NCBI GenBank assembly: GCA_965153355.1
Contig: OZ231126.1
Span: forward strand, 1,550,001 to 1,614,000
Source of the DNA: Flaccisagitta enflata
Lineage: Eukaryota; Chaetognatha; Sagittoidea; Aphragmophora
DNA length: 64,000 nucleotides
Direction of reading: 5' to 3'
Shown: piece by piece, positions 1 through 11,633 of the stretch
Numbering within the stretch: position 1 is the stretch's first letter
Layout of the letters: every line of letters begins with the position of its first letter
Translations under genes and position numbers: made by a program
The notes under the pieces: model-generated
Told to the model about the DNA's origin: nothing
The model's database searches: none
What the model saw: only the letters and a program-made list of their open reading frames with translations

Positions 1-62
1 GCTTTGGCATTGGCATTGGCATTGGCATTGGCATTGGCATTGGCATTGGCATTGGCATTGGC
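1..62. repeat. (GGCATT)n hexanucleotide microsatellite
   Basis: About ten near-perfect tandem GGCATT units run from the window edge, so the array may continue outside it. Confidence 0.95.
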
Positions 63-91
63 GTAATTGTTGGTGATTCGCTCCTTTGAAT

Positions 92-358
92 TTAGGTCTT
101 TAAAGACATAAGAATTGGAAATTGGTCGGACAAATTGTCCCCTTCCTCAATGACTCTATGGTCTGAAAGCCTGTCTCTATTGCAAAGAGAGGCACTTACA
201 ATAAAGGGGTCACTCCATTTCTTTTGATCAAGAGAATTGTGATTATACGTAATTGTTGAGTCTGGGAAGTACTCATCGCAAGATGATAAATGGTATTTAC
301 TTGAGAACTCATCCCAAAGCGGGTCAAAAGGCAATTCTCCCTTCATTTTGGTGTGGAA
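92..358 (-). pseudogene. LINE endonuclease remnant, C-terminal part
   Basis: The minus-strand frame reads like the end of the apurinic-type endonuclease domain of a non-LTR retrotransposon. It has a stretch F-x4-L-x2-CD, then TYNHNSLDQKKW, then SDPFIVS, which corresponds to the family pattern CD...TY...S...W-ID-HF-S. In intact domains this part precedes the reverse transcriptase. Just upstream the codons give YFHTKMKG where the second fragment at 1.1 kb gives DFNTEMKG, so the catalytic D and N of the GGDFN-type motif are lost here. No reverse transcriptase follows. Assignment rests on motif recognition only. Confidence 0.65.
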
Positions 359-700
359 ATATAGTTTGGCGATCTAGCTATTAGATAACGGTTCAATTAG
401 GTTCAATTAATTAATTAATAATCGCGAATATAGGTTCGGTTTGGATACTGCTATAACCGACTTTCCGATGCGGTTATTATCGATTTTTTTTTCTTCACAA
501 ACTGACTTCTTTTTTGCATGAGGTAAAATTGTTCGTGTTGATCATCCAAGAATAGCAATAATGTTTGAAGGAAAAAAATGATGCATTATTTTCATTTTAG
601 TCTCTCATTTATATTTAATTCATTTCTGCATATAATTTTTTTTCATATATATTTTTTTTAGAAAGAATAAGAAAAAAATCACAAAATATGATGGATGCAT
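359..700. other. AT-rich spacer, nothing recognised
   Basis: AT-rich sequence between two LINE endonuclease fragments. I see no gene, terminal repeat or tandem array. Confidence 0.6.
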
Positions 701-715
701 ATGTCAAAAGAAAGA

Positions 716-716
716 A

Positions 717-813
<97 letters not shown>

Positions 814-905
814 CACAGAGACATACAGACAGACCGAGACAGATAGACATACAGACAGACCAAGACAGATAGACACACAGACAGATAGACAGACAGATAG
901 AATGA
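716..905. repeat. (GA)n followed by (GACA)n compound microsatellite
   Basis: A run of about 40 GA units passes into degenerate GACA/GATA units. The same GA-then-GACA order appears at 4.2 kb and 8.4 kb. Long LSLSLS or RERERE frames across it come from the repeat and are not proteins. Confidence 0.95.
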
Positions 906-1081
906 TGAATAGATCGACATAGAGAAAAGCAAAGTTCACAGGCGACTTTTTGGTAGGAGGAGGAAGAGGAGGAAGTGGAACAGGAAGAGGAAGAGAAGAA
1001 CGGTCTGTAGCCATAACCGATCGTAACCGCATCAATGAGTAGCAATCGATAATCCGGGTGACAGCTATTTACTAATCGTCA

Positions 1082-1530
1082 CAAATGGTATTTACTTGAG
1101 AACTCATCCCAGGCGATTCTCCCTTCATTTCGGTGTTGAAATCACCACCAATGATAATTTGATGATGAGGATGGTGTCCAATGATGTTATCCAACATTGC
1201 AATTGCATCTATTGTTTCTGTTAAGCATTCTGCACGTTGAGCTGCATTTCAAAAAGGTATGTAGATGCAAATCAGTATGAATTTTTCTTCACCAGAATCG
1301 AGCTCGACTCCAACTTTCCTCTTATGACAAAAATTCGAGATAGGGGAAATGATATGGTTGTAGCATTGAGACCAGGGTATAAGCCACTACATATCTTATC
1401 CTCCATGCCCAATGTGGCACAGAAATGCGTCCCGAGTTGATGCAGAAGTGGTAACTGCCGTTCAGAAAGCCACAGCTCCTGCCCAATCCATACACCTTGG
1501 TGTTTTTCCAAGCAGGATTTGTGATAGGCG
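1082..1530 (-). pseudogene. LINE endonuclease remnant, central part
   Basis: Read on the minus strand with frameshifts, this encodes a central endonuclease segment: a LSERQLPLLHQLG-like helix, then ICIY, then NAAQRAECLTETIDAIAM, and the catalytic motif IIGGDFNTEMKGE. The GGDFN motif is typical of the apurinic-type endonuclease of non-LTR elements. Internal stops show it is dead. Its downstream end overlaps the fragment at 92-358 by about 60 bp of homologous sequence, so the two are separate fragments or a duplicated junction rather than one cleanly interrupted copy. Confidence 0.7.
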
Positions 1531-2035
1531 CCGGTTTTTTAAATCCATGTAAGTTTTGAGAGCCAATATTCGAGTAAGAATCAGCGAAGATAAGAAGAGA
1601 ACAGAATAAGAAGATGAGTAGTGAAATCGATTCTACTGCGTGGCCCTTAATTCCACTGCCCGGCGTTGCTTGGCATCGCCCGGCGTCGTTTGGCGTCATC
1701 TGGTGCGATCCGGCGTCGTTTGGCGTCACCCGGCGTCGCCATTGTTTTTTCACTGCGCTTTTTTCGATCAAAATCCCAGTCTTTTATTCGATCCTTGGCT
1801 CTGTTTGCATGTTCTCTTGCAACACGGACCTTAGCTGTTTTTGTCCCTGGAATGTTTGTTTGCAGCATCCAGACATCTTTGACTTCAATGCCTGTTTCTT
1901 GCAAATGTCGTCGGACCTCATCTGCAGTTGTTTTTTCTTCTAACCAATAAACCGCGAACTGCCAGTAATCCTGTGATTGTTGGGGGACTCCTTTTAGACC
2001 ACCAGATTCACTCGTTCCTTTGATGGCCGGTCGTG
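1531..2035. other. Spacer with short GGCGTC repeats
   Basis: A small imperfect tandem of about 14 bp built on GGCGTC and TTTGGCGTC lies near 1660-1740. I recognise nothing else. Confidence 0.5.
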
Positions 2036-2605
2036 GTCGTTTTTGGGGCCAATGTCCTGTAGGACACAGGGGTGAATTTCCTTACGTCTGTCCGTCCATA
2101 CGTCCATCCGTCTGTGCGACCGTACGTCCGTCCGTCTGTCCATACGTCCCCCCCCCCAAGTTTCTCATTTCTCAAATTCCCATTGAATAACATGGGAAAA
2201 TGAAAAAATGCAAACATCCCATTGAATAACATGTAAAATATACAAAAATTAGAAAAATATAAACTTCCTATCGAATAACATGGAAAATTGATGAAAAATA
2301 AAAAGAAAAGCAAGATTCCTATTGAATAACATGGAATATTGATTAAAAAAATGAAAAAAAGATGAAATTCTCATTGAATAACATGGATTATAGATAAAAA
2401 ATGTAAGACTCCCATTGAATATCATGGAAAATTGTCCAAAAGGCCTGAAATTTGCCTTCTCAGGAATCTCAGGATGTAAGGAAATTCACCCCTGTGTCTT
2501 ACAGGACATCGGTCCTTTGGGGCTGCTGCCCTGCTCTCACTCAACTTCTTCAGCTGATCACTCCAAGCAGGGCATCGGGTACCGCTGACCATGTGCAATC
2601 CTTGG
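2036..2605. mobile_element. Family A foldback element, GTCCTGTAGGACACAGG variant
   Basis: The two ends are inverted: TGTCCTGTAGGACACAGG near 2050 and its near complement near 2490, followed by GGCTGCTGCCCTG and then a spacer and GGGTACCGCTGACCATG, the usual outer end of family A. Between the ends is a GTCCGTCC tract and an AT-rich imperfect tandem of about 40-55 bp containing TTGAATAACATGG. A related variant lies at 60.4-60.9 kb. Confidence 0.7.
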
Positions 2606-2763
2606 ATGACTTGTTTCTTTTGTTGTTTGGATCCTGCCACTCTCTCTCGTCGTTACCGAGTTGGGCAGCCGTAGCCGCGAAAGAAGGTGGATCACCGAGT
2701 GGATCACTGGTTGAAATATGTTGCAAGTGGGAAGGAGACAATGCAGGCGGTGATAACCCACTT

Positions 2764-3095
2764 GGGGAAGATGACGACGACGACGACGATGCTGACGACG
2801 ACGACACCTCCTTGACCTTGCCCACCGCAGATGGGGAAGATGACGACGACGACGCCGATGATGATGACGACGACGACGTTGATGATGACGACGATGACGC
2901 CAATGACAACGCTGATGACGACATTGATGATGATGACGACGACGTCAATGACAACGCTGATGACGACGTTGATGATGACGACAATGACGCCTCCTTGTCC
3001 GCCTCAGATGAGGAAGATGATGTCGACGACGACGACAATGACAATGACGACGACAATGACGACGACGATGACGACGCCGCCGCCTTGTCTAAAGC
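2764..3095. repeat. Degenerate (GAC/GAT)n trinucleotide tract
   Basis: Mixed GAC, GAT and GCC triplets interrupted by two near-identical segments encoding TLPTADGEDD and SLSASDEEDD-like peptides. A 233-codon Asp-rich frame crosses it. I treat this as repeat-derived because no domain flanks the Asp tract, although an expressed acidic protein cannot be excluded. Confidence 0.75.
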
Positions 3096-3611
3096 CGTTT
3101 TGACTGATACGGCGTCATCTGACGCCGTTTTTTTCCGACGCCGCCGATTCTAACGATTTGACCGGCGCTGATTTCAATGTCACTTTGGACGCTGTTGTTG
3201 ACTCTTTATGCGTCCTTCTGTCACTGGGAGCAAAGGACACAGCCGCAGAATTAAGACGCGATCTCGGAAACCGCCGTGGAGATGGTACGTTTGTTAGAGT
3301 ATAGTTTTCCACCGTCCCCAATGGCGTCACAGGCAAAGACCGTTCAGAACAGAGTGAGTTATTCAAATCAACGTTTTCCGCTGTTGACGCCTCCACCCGC
3401 TTGTTGTTGTGGTTGTTGTTAACCGGGGGAGTCTACCCGGGCAAGATGAGCATGAATGCGGCATCTGATTTCCAGAGAGACTATGCCAGTAACGAAGAAA
3501 AGCTCGTTCGCATTGAGATGTTGAGAAATTGCGGCTGTCGTCAATGCTTTAGATGGCATCGCACGCAGTCTGCATCTAAGAAATTAATCAAATTTGGAAC
3601 CACAGAGAATA
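3096..3611. other. Spacer, nothing recognised
   Basis: Unique-looking sequence with GACGCC-rich stretches near 3110-3150. No supported gene. Confidence 0.5.
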
Positions 3612-4184
3612 GTCGCAAAAGCGTTACATGGTCAGCGGTACCCGATGCCCCTAAGTTAGTGTGTGTGGGAATGAGATTTGAAGAGGGGCAGCGGCCCCGG
3701 AGGGGCCGATGACCTATGATTCCACATAGGACAATTTTCTCCGGTTTGAGAAGCTGGTTTGGAGGGCTGAGAGGCCTGATAAGAGGCGTGGTTTAGGGTC
3801 TGAGAGGCTTGATTTGGGGTCTGAAAGACCTTATTTGGGTCTGAGGGGTCTAATTTGGGGTCTGAAAAGCCTGACATGGGGTCTGAGGCCTGATTTGGAT
3901 CTGAGAGGCCCAATTTGGGGTCTGAGAAGCCTGATCTGGGGTCTGGGAGGCCTGATTTGGGGTCTGAGAGGCCTGATTTGGGGTCTGGGAGGCCTGATTT
4001 GAAGTCTGAGAAGCCTAATTTGGGGTCAGAAAGGTCTGATTTGGAGTCGAAAAGGCCTGATTTGGGGTCTGAGAGGCTTTATTTGAGGCTTGGGGGGGAC
4101 GGACGGACGGACGGAAAACGGAAACCGGAGAAAATTGCCCTATGCGGAATCATAGGTCATCGGCCCCTCCGGGGCCGCTGCCCA
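3612..4184. mobile_element. Family A foldback element with 20-bp minisatellite
   Basis: The left end reads TAGTCGCAAAAGCGTTA, then GGTCAGCGGTACCCGATG, a spacer, and the hairpin CGGCCCCGGAGGGGCCG with GATGACCTATG. The right end from 4140 is the inverted hairpin segment ending GCCGCTGCCC. Between them lie about 18 imperfect 20-bp units of the type GAGGCCTGATTTGGGGTCT. The outer part of the right end is missing, and the sequence passes directly into a GA microsatellite. Confidence 0.8.
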
Positions 4185-4186
4185 AA

Positions 4187-4318
<132 letters not shown>

Positions 4319-5035
4319 GAAGTCGGGAAATTTGCGGTGGAAATAGGGGAGTAATCAGTCATTCTCAGAACTCAGAAGCGCGAATATCGATTCTGTTATG
4401 ATGAATAACACTCCGACTTTATTTGCCTCCTACGTCTGTGTCTGTTTATCTTTGTTTTTGTCTGTCCGTTTTTCTACGCTTGTTTGTCTATCTTCCTGAT
4501 TGTTTGTCATTCTATCTGTGAAACTGTGACAATGTATCTTCCTATATCTCTACCTTTCTGTTTGGCTTTCCGTCCATATGTGTCACCATCTGTCTTGTCT
4601 GTCTGTCTGCTTGCCTGATCGTCCCCCTTTCTGAGTGTCATATCTTTCTCCCTTCGAATTTCCATCTTTCTGCTTGTCTGTCTGCCATTCCTCCTCAACC
4701 GGCTTTTCCACCATTCCACTTCAACAAGACTTCCACTTTATTGCAGTTTTCAGTTCTCACTCTTTCTTACTTCACTCTTTTCCATTCATTTATCCTCCCC
4801 TATATTTCTCCCCTCTCCACCTATGCTCGGAGCAAACACTTCAATCTTCCCCTCTTTCCCTCTTCAGAGTTCTCTTTTCTACCAATCTCACCTAGCCCAT
4901 CATCACCCAATTCTATTCAATTCTTCATTCCTCTCTGTTTTCTAAAATTTTACTTTCCCTTACAGTCCAATCAAGAGCCTCCCGCCTCCCCCCACCTTGC
5001 CTTCCGCCAAAACTGTGGTATGAAAATATCATTCA
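4319..5035. other. Pyrimidine-rich low-complexity spacer
   Basis: C- and T-rich sequence with scattered TCTGTCTG motifs. No gene or terminal repeat seen. Confidence 0.5.
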
Positions 5036-5039
5036 GAGC

Positions 5040-5405
5040 TAAATACCCACAGTCCATCAAATCCCACCCTGCTGAAAAAAAAACACCTAACGCCACTTTA
5101 TCCCACAATTCCCACCTACACATTCCATCAAATACCACCATGATGGGAAAAACACCTAACGCCGCTTTCCCACTCCGCCCACCCACGCTGTCCGTCAAAT
5201 CCCACCCTAATGGGAAAAAATACCGAATGCCACTTTATCCCGCTCCACCCACCTAAGCAGTCCATCAAATCCCACCCTGATGAAATAAAAAACACCTAAC
5301 GCCACTTTATCCCACTCCACCCACCTACACAGTCCATCAAATCCCACCCTGATGGGAAAAAAACCCTGAGGCCACTTTATCCCACTCCACCCACCTACAC
5401 AGTCT
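5040..5405. repeat. Imperfect tandem repeat of about 70 bp, five units
   Basis: Units contain CATCAAATCCCACCCTGATG, then ACACCTAACGCCACTTTATC and CCACTCCACCCACCTAC. Unit starts lie near 5053, 5125, 5186, 5262 and 5334. Confidence 0.85.
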
Positions 5406-5770
5406 TCACGGTATGAATGTATCACTCCAAGCGAAAGACCCTATATTCACTCCAACCACCCTAATCACTCCAGCCATCCAACCCCCGCCCGCCAATTGCC
5501 CCTCTCCTTCACACCCCCCCCCCCCGTTTTCCTCCCATCTCTCCCGTCGCAGATGATGATGAATTTGTCGCGTCAAAGTCGATTTCAAATCTCGACTCCA
5601 TCTAAAAAGCAATTCAATTAAGAACTCTCAACATTAAAGAATTAAGAACTCTCAACTCCCAAATATTGCGTGACAACATTTTAAATTTCTTTAATTTTTT
5701 TAAGATTCTTATTTTCTCATTGATGTGTTCACACTAAATTCTGTGATCGTCGGGTAATAAGAAAAGGAAA
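5406..5770. other. Spacer, nothing recognised
   Basis: C-rich then AT-rich sequence with no supported feature. Confidence 0.5.
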
Positions 5771-5975
5771 AAAAGGCCGGATACTCGGCTACCCAAGTCG
5801 GTTGCGGGTGGGCAAGGGTCGCATTTGAGGTCATTAGTGCATTTGGGCAAGAACAGTAAGGCAAAAGATCGCAAAAAAAAGTTAAAAAAGTAAAACGCGT
5901 ACCCTCTGACCGACTGACCAACTGACTGACGGACCGACAAATCGGGGTGTAGAGCCGCGTAGCACGCGACTTAAG
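5771..5975 (-). mobile_element. Family B short interspersed element
   Basis: Read on the minus strand it starts AAGTCGCGTGCTACGCGGC, continues through TCGGTCCGTCAGTC repeats, a T-rich spacer and GCCCACCCGCAACCG, and ends CCGAGTATCCGGCCTT. No inverted or direct flanking repeat is obvious. Confidence 0.75.
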
Positions 5976-6440
5976 CTTTGATGCAGTACTACAGTAGGTA
6001 CAATTGTGTATTGATACAAGAAATAATTTCGATTCACCCGGGCATGTTTGTGAAGCTTACGCGGCATGAAACAATATCCTTTGAGAGGTCATTTAATTGA
6101 TTTTTTTGACCTTCAGTGATTGTAGGTTCGGAAAAATTCGAAATAAAGTATTCATTTTCAAGATTTATTAAAACCTTTTCAAATCCAAGCGGGAGAGCTT
6201 AGACAGATTGGGTCTCTCTACGGCGCTAGATTCTGGCAGGATATCAATCAGAATGGGAATGGGATTATGATGTCATAGCCACCCTGAATCGAGTGCGAAT
6301 TACAATCAATTTTTCGTTTGGAAGCGGAATTTTCGTTTATGAAAAATCCCATGTTACAGCATCTACTTATCGAGATTTGAGAGAATGGAAATTAAAATAA
6401 ATCTTTTTTCTTTTTAACTTTTTTTTTTTCATTTTATGAA
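5976..6440. other. AT-rich spacer, nothing recognised
   Basis: No gene, repeat array or transposon end seen. Confidence 0.5.
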
Positions 6441-6444
6441 GGTT

Positions 6445-6612
6445 TCTTATGAATAAACGATTCTATGAATGAACAAACTAATGAATGATTGAATGAATGA
6501 ACTGATGAATGAACTGATGAATGAGCAAATGAATGGACGAATGAATGAATGAATGAATAAATGAATGAATAAATGGATGAATAAATGAATAAATGAATGA
6601 ATGAAAGAATGG
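6445..6612. repeat. (TGAATGAA)-type tandem repeat
   Basis: Imperfect TGAATGAATGAACTGA units. The same array type recurs at 51.4-52.0, 59.2-59.5 and 60.9-61.4 kb, giving spurious SFIHSF frames. Confidence 0.9.
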
Positions 6613-7142
6613 TCAAATGTACGAAAGAGCTTAAAGGTTGACTGCTTTTCTGTTGACAGAACCTCAGATTTTGGGAGTTGGATGTTTGAGTGACTTACCG
6701 ACCAAGCAACCAACAAACGGACATGTCTCATTGAGGATCAAGGATGTATCTAAAGATGTTTGCAAATAAGTGACAAAAGGACTGACGAAACATATTAAAT
6801 CACCACCAAAGAAGGGACTGGCTGCGCTATAGAAAAGAATGACGTAGCAGCTTAAAACTCAATGAAGAAATGAGCGATATGCCCGTTCATGAGATCATAA
6901 ACGAAAATTCTGGAGAAAAGGTTAAAATCGATCGTAGATCATTGTAATTCCAAATATAAAAAGAATAAAATCAGGGTGTAGCAATCATGAATGATGAATG
7001 AGGAATTATGAGAACAATTATGTGATTTATTTACCTTTCTCGATATCTCTTGCCCTGTCTTTTCCCTTACAGTGATCAACTGATTATACGACTGTTTATC
7101 AGTATGTTTTTTGTGATGCCTGCATCTTAAGTTTTTGGAAAT
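6613..7142. other. Spacer, nothing recognised
   Basis: No supported gene or repeat. Confidence 0.5.
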
Positions 7143-7797
7143 GATTAAGCAGTCGCTCAAGGGCAACATGTGGTCAGTGGTACCCTATGGCCTATGCATG
7201 AATTTGAATATGTGCGAAAGAAAGCTTGGCAGCGGGCTCAAAGAGATAAGAACAAAGTCTATTAGGACGCACGGAGACTTACATTCATTCTGCCTAAGAG
7301 AGTTGATGAGACCCTAGCAGGTTGATTGATGGTGGCTTCTGCAAGGCTGATTCAAGGCCTGAGTGGACTGGTTTTAGGCCTGGCTCAGCTGATTTGAGGC
7401 GTACGTAATACGCCTAAGAGGGTTGAATTGAGGGCTTAAGGGGCTGATTTTAAGAGAGGGTTGATTTGAGGCTTGAGGCTTTTCGAGGGCTGATATAAGG
7501 CCTTAAAGGCTCAAAGGCCTTATAGCCCAAGAGGACTGATTTGAGACCTAAATGAGCTGGTATGGTGCTTGTGAAGGCTGATTTGAAGTCTAAGAGTGCA
7601 GATTTTATGGTTGAGAGGGCTGATTATGTGGGCGAACAAATGGACAAACAGACAAATTGACAAACGGACAAACGGACAAACGAACAAACATACACATTGA
7701 TAAACGGACAAATAGGCTAATGGATAAATGGACAAACAGTCAAACGGACTGTTAGCTGTTTTCGGATGGATTTCGTTGCATTTGGGACCGCTGCAAA
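7143..7797. mobile_element. Degenerate family A element
   Basis: The left end AGTCGCTCAAGGGCAACATG followed by TGGTCAGTGGTACCC is a diverged family A outer end. The interior has imperfect 20-bp units such as GAGGGCTGATTTGAGGCC and an AAACGGACAAA tract, and the right end is GGGACCGCTGC plus an A-run. Confidence 0.6.
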
Positions 7798-8385
7798 AAA
7801 AAAAAGAGAAAAAAAACAACAACTTTGAATCCATGTGACCATCAAAATCTTTTAGAGACTTTAGAAGAAGTTATGATAAAATGAATGTTATGGAATCCAT
7901 TGGAGATAGTTTTGGCCGGTGGTTTCCATGGCATTCTGAGCCTCAACTTTTTTGGTAAACATAGCTCTTCCATGAGTTTTTAAGAAAACTATACATAGAA
8001 AAGTTTGCCGAAAAAAATGAAGAAAAAGAGCGCAAAAAGAGCTTTCCGAGGAAACCGTCAACAATTATTTTCTGCCTTTTCTTCTGCTTCAAAATTTAAA
8101 AAACGCTTGACCTAAAAAATTGTAGAAGTATAGGGTAGCACCCAAATCCTAAGCTCTTGCAGTGAGACGAGTTTTTGCTGATGAAAGTATAAATCAAAAT
8201 CGAGGGGAAGATGTAAACATGGTCAGAAAGGCCAACAGCTGCACCGACATGATCATAAAACGTTTGCGTAACAGACGCACCAACCACCGGATGAAAGGGC
8301 CCGTGCTTTGAGGTTCTCTGGCGCATCTGAAAAGCTGAGGGAAAACTTGCGGAAAAAAAAGAGTCCTTCCCTCATGAACTTCGAA
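7798..8385. other. Spacer, nothing recognised
   Basis: No supported gene, RNA or repeat. Confidence 0.5.
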
Positions 8386-8690
<305 letters not shown>

Positions 8691-9234
8691 CATGCCTTGC
8701 ACTCCTTAAACTAATTTCGTCATCTGGCAGATTGTACAAAATTTATAGTTAATCAATTAAGTAATCAATCATCAATCACCGCATCGATCTGATTCGATCG
8801 GCGCGGCGATCCCTCGATTTTAGTTGTCATCAAAATTGGATTTGTCAATTATTCTTTGTGCCTATTGTCCAGTCACGACTCACGGGTGTGTCCAGTCGCG
8901 GGTGGGAAGTGTAGAAAGAGCAACGCGATGAACAACATTCACGCAAAATTGAACAAGTGTTGGTCAGAAATTGAACCAGTGATCTTGTTGATCACTTTGA
9001 TGACAAGGTGGCGCGTAGTTAGGTAATTTTGTATCCTTAAAGAGAGTGAACAAGCTCATGATTAAAGCTCATATGTCTGTCAAATGAAAAGGAGCCAAAG
9101 TGAATGCAAAGACAGTAGCGACAGGAAAATTAATATACAACTTGCTCTACCGTCACAATTTGTTTCATATGGAGCAAAATGGTTTTCAAACACAAAAAAA
9201 CATAAGCCAAAACAAATGAGTAATAGTCAAACAA
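8691..9234. other. Spacer, nothing recognised
   Basis: No supported feature. Confidence 0.5.
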
Positions 9235-9502
9235 GTGAGGCGGGGTCACAGTATTGTTGCGGACGGGTGGGCAGGGGTATCCAACCCCCATCCACACCCC
9301 ATGCCCCCCCCCATCAACACAACTACTCAAAAAACATCTATCAAGATTAATGCAACCCGATATATTTCGCGCATCCCGCGCTTTTTCGAGGGTTTTCATC
9401 TAAAATACTCATTTTTCCACATTTGGGCTTGTGCGTTACGGACCGACGGACGGATGGACAGACAAAGCCTCTTATAGAGTTGCGTGTCCGCAACTAAAAA
9501 TG
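9235..9502 (-). mobile_element. Family B element, GTTGCGGAC subtype
   Basis: On the minus strand it starts AGTTGCGGACACGCAACTC, then TATAAGAGGCTTTGTCTGTC and GTCCGTCGG repeats, and ends with CCCCTGCCCACCCGTCCGCA followed by ACAATACTGTGACCCCG. A same-type copy lies at 23253-23494 and a partial one at 41393-41470. Confidence 0.75.
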
Positions 9503-9534
9503 AAAATGCAGGTCAATGAAATGGATGGACAGAC

Positions 9535-9750
9535 TCCTCTCTCTCACTCCACACCGCATCACTTGCTTACTCCGTTAATGGGCTCACTCACTCTGTTATT
9601 TCACTCCACTCTCTCATCCCACACCGCTTTGCTTGCTCACTCTGTTGATGGGCTCACTCATTCTGATCGTTCACTTCAGTCTCTCACTCCACACCGCTTC
9701 GCTTACTTACTCTGTTGGTAGGCTTGCTCACTCTGTTCACTCTTATTTTG
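9535..9750. repeat. Imperfect tandem of CTCACTCCACACCGCTTGCT type
   Basis: Three or four imperfect units of about 50 bp carrying TGATGGGCTCACTCA. Related sequence is seen at 25.9-26.06 and 26.84-26.95 kb. Confidence 0.75.
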
Positions 9751-9834
9751 GGTTGGTTGAAATTCATATGAACTTATGTAAATGCTGTAATGGGATTAGT
9801 GGGAACGATCGTGATTGCTGTCAATAGTGGAAAC

Positions 9835-10910
9835 ATGCTCTTATGACTGTCATCAATGGGAACTTGCCCTTGCAAGCCAGATGCACTCGCGAGGCCGTCA
9901 TCAGTGTAAACATGCCCTTATGACTGTCATCAATGGGAACTTGCCCTTGCAAGCCAGATGCACTCGCGAGGCCGTCATCAGTGTAAACATGCCCTTATGA
10001 CTGTCATCAATGGGAACTTGCCCTTGCAAGCCAGATGCACTCGCGAGGCCGTCATCAGTGTAAACATGCCCTTATGACTGTCATCAATGGGAACTTGCCC
10101 TTGCAAGCCAGATGCACTCGCGAGGCCGTCATCAGTTTAAACATGTCCTCTAGATTGTTGTCATCAGTAGAAAAATGCCTTAACAATTATTGTCATAAGT
10201 GGGAACTTGCCCTTGCAAGCCAGAGGCACTCACGAGGCCTTCATCAATGGAAACACGCTCTTTAGATTGTTGCCATCAGTGGAAAAATGCCTTAACAATT
10301 ATTGTCATAAGTGGGAACTTGCCCTTGCAAGCCAGAGGCACTCACGAGGCCTTCATCAATGGAAACACGCTCTTTAGATTGTTGCCATCAGTGGAAAAAT
10401 GCCTTTATAACTGTCATCAATGGGAACTTGCCCTTACAAGCCAGATGCACTCACAAGGCCTTCATCTATGGAAACACACCCTTTAGATTGTTGTCATCAG
10501 TGGAAAAATGCCCAAATGACTGTCATCAATGGGAACTTGCCCTTGCAAGCCAGACGCACTCACGAGGCCTTCATCAATGGAAACACGCTCTTTAGATTGT
10601 TGTCATCAGTGGAAAAATTCCCTTATGACTGCCATCACTGGGAACTTGCCCTTGCAAGCCAGACGCACTCACGAGGCCGTCATCAGTGTAAACATGCCCT
10701 TTAGATTGTTGTCAGCAGTGGAAAAATGCTTTTACGACTATTGTCATAAGTGGGAACTTGCCCTTTCAAGCCAGACGCACTCACGAGGCCGTGATCAGTG
10801 TAAACATGTCCTTAAGATTGTTTTCATCAGTAGGAATATGCCTTTACGATTATCATCATTAGTGGGATCACACCCTTACACGTACTCACGAGGCCGTCGA
10901 TTCGGTGAAT
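9835..10910. repeat. Minisatellite switching from 77-bp to 109/112-bp units
   Basis: The shared core GGGAACTTGCCCTTGCAAGC recurs with starts at about 9858, 9935, 10012 and 10089 (period 77), then 10201, 10313, 10422, 10531, 10640 and 10752 (period 109-112). The longer units carry an extra block with GGAAAAATGCC and TTTAGATTGTTG. The first four units are nearly identical, which indicates recent expansion. Several frames stay open across units, but the peptides simply repeat and I do not call a gene. Confidence 0.95.
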
Positions 10911-11217
10911 ATATTGACCCTCATATAACTACACATTGCCGGACATAAGTCACGCCTGGTAGCATATCTCTACAAATCGGGTTAAGTTACGACGAAGAAC
11001 AGTAAAAAAAAAGATATAAGGGACAAAAAAAAAGAAACAAAAAGAAACAAAAGCAAAAAGCAAAAAGCAAAAAGCAAAAAGCAAAAAGCAAAAAGCAAAA
11101 AGCAAAAAGCAAAAAGCAAAAAGCAAAAAGCAAAAAGCAAAAACAACAACAAAAAACGAACGACAACGAAAAACGAACAAAAAACAAACAAAATAACCTA
11201 TCAAATCGCTTCCCACG
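10911..11217. other. Region upstream of the XKR gene with (GCAAAAA)n
   Basis: At 11055-11143 there are about twelve GCAAAAA units, ending about 75 bp before the presumed start codon. It could lie in the 5-prime untranslated region or promoter. No TATA box or other promoter element is convincing. Confidence 0.6.
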
Positions 11218-11633
11218 ATGGCGTTTGGAACGTTGATGGCCATTTTGACATTCTGTGCCGGTGCCGCTTTCACGTTGGTCGACATCGGCACCGACATCTC
11301 ACTTGCTCATGAGTACTGGAATAGCAGCAGAATTGTCCAGGGCTGGCCGTATGAAACATCAAACGGCCTCAGTTCTGACGAGAACTCTGGCTTTGCCATT
11401 GTAACAACGGTTTGGATCTTACTCGGCGGTTTGACCCAATTCCTTCTGGTCGCGTATTTCCTTTGTCGCGGCGACGCTCGTCTGACTTGGCTACCAAAGT
11501 CCATTCGAGTTCTTCTTCTTATCTGCTCGCTAATTTTGCTTGGACCTGTCATTGTCAATATATACGGCGCCATTTTTGTCATTTGCAACGACAACGACAA
11601 CGACACAATTAGAACACAGGACGACATTGCAAG
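11218..11633 (+). CDS. XK-related (XKR/CED-8-like) membrane protein, coding exon 1
   Basis: This exon encodes residues 1-138 of a predicted 587-residue polytopic membrane protein of the XK family. In animals that family includes phospholipid scramblases such as XKR8 and CED-8 that act at the plasma membrane. The start ATG has A at -3 and G at +4. Three hydrophobic segments lie near residues 5-25, 59-82 and 98-123. The first contains LVDIGTDISLAHEYW, matching the family's usual D-x3-D-x5-Y pattern in the first helix. The exon ends GCAAG before GTTTTTAT. Two bases are left over and are completed exactly by exon 2 at 16622. Without splicing the frame stops at 11694. Family assignment is confident; scramblase activity and any caspase control are inference only. 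Confidence 0.75.

Noticed and set aside
615-1045. Several overlapping frames of 100 or more codons with LSLSLS or RERERE
   Set aside because: They are translations of the GA microsatellite. The same applies at 4.2, 8.4, 24.2, 29.5, 31.3, 34.1 and 35.0 kb.
2452-3153. 233-codon Asp-rich frame
   Set aside because: Mostly GAC/GAT repeat, begins inside a family A end, and has no domain or splice support.
9815-10948. Overlapping frames of 60-139 codons
   Set aside because: They are open only because the minisatellite unit lacks stops. Peptides are simple repeats.
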